DNA from: Hibiscus mutabilis
Lineage: Eukaryota; Streptophyta; Magnoliopsida; Malvales; Malvaceae
Assembly: GCA_019671005.1 (NCBI GenBank)
Contig: CM033724.1
Span: 25,707,786-25,771,785 of the forward strand
Length of the DNA stretch: 64,000 bases
Reading direction: 5' to 3'
Shown here: one piece after another, positions 59,767-64,000 of the stretch
Numbering within the stretch: the stretch's first letter is position 1
Layout of the letters: the number at the start of each line of letters is the position of its first letter
Made by a program: the position numbers and the translations under genes
The notes under the pieces: model-generated
Seen by the model: only the letters and a program-made list of their open reading frames with translations
Database searches by the model: none
Told to the model about the DNA's origin: nothing

Positions 59767-60282
59767 ATGATCCTAAACCGATTGCCACCAAAGTTGAAAG
59801 ATCTAGGAAGTTTCACTATTCTCTGCACCACTGGCAACAAATTCATGGGCAAGGCACTGTGCGACCTAGGCGCTAGCATCAACCTGATACCAATGTTAGT
59901 TTTCTGGAAGCTTGGCATAGAAGCAAGACCTACCACGGTGACACTTCAGCTGGTAGACCGATCCTATGCACATCCCAAGGGTAAAATTGAGGATGTGTTG
60001 GTAAAGGTAGAAAAAATTATTTTTCCAGCTGATTTTATCATTTTCGATTATGAGGCTGATATTAATGTCTCGATTATTTTGGATAGACCTTTTCTTGCCA
60101 CGGGTAGGGCTTCGATTGATGTTTATAAAGGGAAACTAACAATGCACATGAATGACCAGCATGTTACATTTAATGTGTTTCAAGCTTTGAAATATGCAGA
60201 TGAACCTGATGAGTGCCAAGCTGAGGAGATGATGGAGTCCATTTACACTTTGGACATGGCACAGTTATGCCAGGATACATAA
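59767..60282 (+). pseudogene. Athila aspartic protease domain
   Basis: 172-codon open segment. CDLGASINLIP (about residues 37-47) is the retropepsin active-site region, in the DLGAS form common in Athila/Tat. ILDRPFLATGRASIDVYKG (about 110-130) is the conserved C-terminal protease segment. It is separated from gag by stops (for example at about 59748) and from RT by a stop at 60280. The preceding 59336-59593 segment is a Lys/Asp/Ala-rich linker with repeated AR-Q-H-T words. Cleaves the Gag-Pol polyprotein in active relatives; here the reading frame is broken. Confidence 0.85.
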
Positions 60283-60543
60283 TTTGATGCCGACAACTTA
60301 GAAGGCATAGCTGAACTGTTTGAGGAACAAGAATAACCAGTCTTGGAGGCTAAAGAGGCGAGTTATTTTGAGCCATTACAGTTGGCCGACAGAGAGATCA
60401 AGGCACCTAGACCATCAATTGAGGAGTCACCAGCGTTGGAACTAAAACCACTGCCAGATCACTTGAAGTATGCTTATTTAAGTAAACACTCAACTCTGCT
60501 AGTGATCATTGCTACTGATCCCACTAATGATCAGAAATAGAGA

Positions 60544-62385
60544 TTGCTGGCAACATTATGCAATTATAAGCAAGCATTTGGTTGGACTTTAGCAGACATC
60601 AGAGGTATTGGCCCAACCATTTGCATGCACAAGATTATCTTGGAGGAGTACCATGGCAAGACCATTGAAGGCCAGAGGAGGCTAAACCCGAGCATGAAAG
60701 AGGTAGTGAAAAAAAAGATCATAAAATGGCTTGATGCTGGGATTATATATGCCATTTCTGACAGCTCTTGGGTTAGCCCGGTGCAATGTGTGCCAAAGAA
60801 GGGTGGCATGACTGTGGTACAAAATAGTAAAGCTGAATTGATTCCCTCCAGGACTATCACAGGATGGAGAGTGTGCATGGACTATAGGAGGCCGAACAAT
60901 GCCACAAGGAAGGACCACTTCCCACTATCATTCATTGATCAGATGCTAGACAGGTTGGCAGGTAAAGCTTTCTATTATCTTTTGGATGGTTATTCAAGTT
61001 ATAATCAGATTGCCATCGCCCCTGATGATCAAGAGGAGACTACGTTCACGTGCCCATATGGGACGTTTGCGTTTAGAAGGATGCTATTCGGCCTATGTAA
61101 TGCACTAGCAACGTTTCAACATTGCATGATGTCCATTTTTTCCGATATGATCGAGCACAACATGGAAGTGTTCATGGATGATTTCTCGGTGTTTGGCAAA
61201 ACATTTGAGGAATGTCTTCAGAGTTTGGAGCAAGTCTTGAAGAGATGCATAGAGACAAACCTAGTGTTGAACTGGGAAAAATGCCACTTCATGGTGAAGG
61301 AGGGCATTATTCTCGGGCATAAGGTAATTGAGAGAGGGTTAGAAGTTGATCAACAAAAGGTTGAGGTAATTAAACAGCTACCGCCTCCAACGAGTGTTAA
61401 AGGTATAAGGATTTTTTGGGACATGCCAGTTTTTATCAGCGCTTTATTAAAGATTTTTCAAAAATTGTCAAACCTTTATGCTTGTTATTAGAACATAATG
61501 CCACTTTTGCATTTGACGATTCTTGTTTGAAAGCATTTAAGGAACTTAAAGAGAAGTTGATCAATGCCCCTATAGTTGTGGCACCGGACTGGAATGAGCC
61601 CTTTGAGTTCATGTGTGATGCCAGCGACAATGCCTTTGGAGTAGTTTGGGGACAAAGGCATGACAAGGTTTTTCATGCCATTTACTATGCCAGTCGAACG
61701 TTGAATGAAGCACAACTAAATTACTCTACGACGGAGAAAGAATTTCTTGCGGTTGTATTTGCTTTTGACAAATTTAGATCTTATTTAATTGGTAACAAAG
61801 TTGTGGTTTTTACAGATCATTTGGCATTGAAGTACCTCTTGGCAAATAAGGATGCCAAGCCTAGACTGATCCGGTGGACGCTCCTACTTCAAGAATTCGA
61901 CCTTGAGATCCGAGACAAAAAAGGCAGTGAAAACTTAGTAGCTGACCATCTCTCATGTTTAGAACATCACATTGAAGATGGTAAGACTAATTTTATAAGA
62001 GATGAATTCCATGACGAGTTTTTGCTTGCAGTTAATACCATGTCGTGGTATGCCGACATTGTCAGCTACCTAGTAAGTAACATTTTGCCACCAGACTTGG
62101 CGTGCAATGCCAAGAAAAGGTTCTTGCGGGAAGTCAGGCAATACTATTGGGATGAGCCAATTTTGTTCAAACAGTGTGCCGACCAAGTGATCCACTGGTG
62201 TATGCGCAAGGAAGAACAACATAACATTTTGCATTTATGCCATGCCGCACTGTATGGAGGTTACTTTGCTGGGGTAAAGACTGCTGCCAAGGTGCTGCAG
62301 TCAGGATTCTTTTGGCCCACACTATATAAGGATGCCCACGAGTATGCCAAGGCATGTGATCGATGCCAACGAACAAGAAACATCT
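60544..62385 (+). pseudogene. Athila reverse transcriptase, RNase H and integrase start
   Basis: RT spans about 60600-61400: WVSPVQCVPKKGG, WRVCMDYRRPN, YYLLDGYSSYNQI, TCPYGTFAFRRM and the catalytic FMDDFSVFG (about 61170-61200). At 61411-61420 a T-run carries one extra base, shifting into the 61416-62390 frame, which continues with GHASFYQRFIKDFSKI. RNase H follows: CDASDNAFG, STTEKEFLAVV, FTDHLALKYLL, VADHLSCLE. The HHCC zinc finger of integrase comes next (HLCHAALYGG..CDRCQRTRN), then the coding stops at 62385 where a reversed T2 LTR enters. The integrase core is absent. Most RT and RNase H catalytic residues are intact, so decay is recent or mild apart from the frameshift and insertion. 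Confidence 0.92.
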
Positions 62386-62637
62386 TGTAATATCCTAAAT
62401 TTTTTATTAGTGACCAAAACAAAAAGTTTAAAGTTTAGGGGTTAAAGTGTAAACTTTGGAAAAGTTTAGGGACCAAATTGTAATTTTCAAAAGTTATGTA
62501 TTTTGACCCCGTAAATGAATAGTTTACCCCCAAGAATGATGTTTTTGTGTTACTCGAAATTTTCGTACGGAGTTTGTATTATTGGCTGTAAAGCAATAAA
62601 GTTTAGAAGAAAAATATTCGAATAATCGGATCGAATC
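62386..62637 (+). mobile_element. T2-type LTR fragment (reversed relative to 17.9 kb)
   Basis: Starts TGTAATATCCTAAATTT and is the reverse complement of about 20345-20616. It enters the Athila integrase and is itself interrupted at 62638. Confidence 0.75.
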
Positions 62638-64000
62638 TGTAGCACCCATAACGTAGACTCGTAGTTGAATTTACATTATAGATGTTACTTAAACATGCTA
62701 CTAAAAGTTAAGCTGGATTTTTTTATCCCTATACGATTCATCGTCTAGCTGTAATGTAATTGAGAATGCATGGTATGTGAGTCACTATTGAGTATGCACA
62801 TGCGCGACATCAACTAATATGTTGTGCCATAATAAATCACTATATCCTGTTGTAATTTAATAGCATCACTGTATCACTAGGTCATAGCTATAGAACACAA
62901 CGTCACTCTTTCACTTTATAACTGTTGTACACTTATACAACATCACTGTATCACTAGGTCATAGCTATAGAACACAACGTCACTATATCACTATACTCCA
63001 CCTCATTGACACGCCAATTATACCAAGAATCTCAAAATGCTTACAATGGGCTTTTAACAATCATTATCATGTATTCTTCACATATTTAATAATATCAATA
63101 GATAAAGACATATCAATATAACATAAAAAATGCATTCGGCAGTTCATACCCGAAATCATTCATAAACCATTTCAAAAATTGTTGTAAAAATATATAATTT
63201 ACGATTCAAATCCATTTTTCTTTTTTAAATTATTCTATGTTAGCATATTATAATTCTTCCTCATTTTATATATAAAATATGTAAAAATGCACTCACCTGG
63301 GCTATTTATTAGCTTGCCTCACTAAGCTCTATTCGATCATTTCTTTCATAGTACCTCGAACCTTCTTTTGATTCGGATCCAAACTTCATTAATCACATGA
63401 ATGTAAACAACATTTGTTACATTCAAATCTAACAATTTCTCAAACATGCCATCAAATCTAATCATTCGAATATACAAATTTCCTCATTCCTTCCTTATAC
63501 TATCTAAAACTCATTTTGGTCCTTAATAACCATTTTGACTTCAAATAATTCTTCTGAACTTGATAACCAACATTAGATACAAAATATCTCAATTTTCATT
63601 TTCTAGCAGCTTTGTACAACCTTCAAAGATTTATTTCTATAAAATAATCTAAAACTCAGAATTCAATTCTGTTTATTCTGAGAAACTAGATTCAATAAGC
63701 TTTTCACCCATATAAATTAATAGCCCATATTCAACTTGTACTATTTATGGCGAATTTTCAAAATCAATTTCCAGTCTAATTTCGAAACAGACTGGTGCTT
63801 TGTTTTCTGACCTTTTGTCACTTAAAAATTCATATCTTTTAACTCAAAATCGAAATTAGTTTTCGTTTGTTGGAAACGAAACTAGGAGAACAAATCTTTA
63901 CATTGATATAAAATTCACCATCTAACCATTTTTGTAGAATTTATGGTGAATTTTCAAACTTACTGCCATAATCCAATTTTCTACACAGCTTCCATAATTA
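62638..64000 (-). mobile_element. T1-type LTR, runs off the window
   Basis: Starts TGTAGCACCCATAACG; matches T1 (8407 onward) with shortening in the middle, and is close to 10245-10960 from 63281 on. A repeat of CATCACTGTATCACTAGG (about 62862 and 62942) replaces the 18 bp minisatellite. It contains the splice-donor-like block at about 63285-63302. Strand is by analogy with T4. Confidence 0.75.

Overview
This is a plant nuclear genome window: one intron-bearing housekeeping gene surrounded by about 60 kb of nested, decayed LTR retrotransposons. The gene, GT-AG introns and Athila, Tat/Ogre, Del/Tekay and SIRE-like elements point to a eudicot. Malvaceae (for example Gossypium) is my tentative guess from the general look of the repeats, not something the sequence proves. 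No tRNA, rRNA, CRISPR or bacterial-type operon was seen.

Gene: on the minus strand at 32.47-35.25 kb lies a five-exon gene whose spliced product (463 aa) reads as cytosolic NAD+-dependent glycerol-3-phosphate dehydrogenase (GPDHC1-like). Every junction is GT-AG, frame is kept throughout, and the catalytic and nucleotide-binding motifs are present. It looks intact.

Repeat families (labels are mine). M: about 2.7 kb LTR of a Del/Tekay-type Ty3/gypsy element (copies at 1.2, 5.0, 26.8, 28.1, 45.9 and 53.1 kb). T (subtypes T1-T5): 2.7-4 kb LTRs beginning TGTAACACCC-like (8.4, 12.2, 17.9, 23.2, 25.0, 39.9, 54.3, 62.4 and 62.6 kb, one reversed at 3.0 kb). G: about 1.8 kb LTR with a tRNA-Arg primer site, Tat/Ogre-like (2.6, 21.6, 30.4 and 51.3 kb, with leader DNA at 29.6 and 48.6-51.2 kb). 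X: a block rich in TATCGATA-like palindromes (4.4 and 16.9 kb). A SIRE-like Ty1/copia element lies at 37.0-45.9 kb (minus). An Athila element starts at 56.15 kb (plus: LTR, PBS, gag, protease, RT, RNase H, start of integrase) and a separate Athila LTR lies at 17.7-21.5 kb. Insertions are stacked: T5 sits inside the copia second ORF with a near-perfect 5 bp target duplication; at the right end T1 sits in T2, in Athila, in T3.

Most interesting signal: the M and T LTRs carry short arrays of tiny hairpins whose stems differ in sequence but stay paired (GACTC/GAGTC, GACAC/GTGTC, GCAC/GTGC, ACGC/GCGT, TCGC/GCGA) around a loop that is usually CGTA, CGAA or similar. They lie between a conserved CTAAGT..ACTTAG stem about 540 bp from one LTR end and a TATA-like block. 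I know of no description of this and rank it as the best candidate for something new. Other notable items are a 152 bp near-perfect inverted repeat at 48.24-48.59 kb, a second PBS-like decamer inside the G LTR, TCGA-centred palindromes shared by unrelated elements, and a 101 bp tandem array. Family boundaries come from reading by eye and may be off by tens of bases where no LTR terminus is visible.
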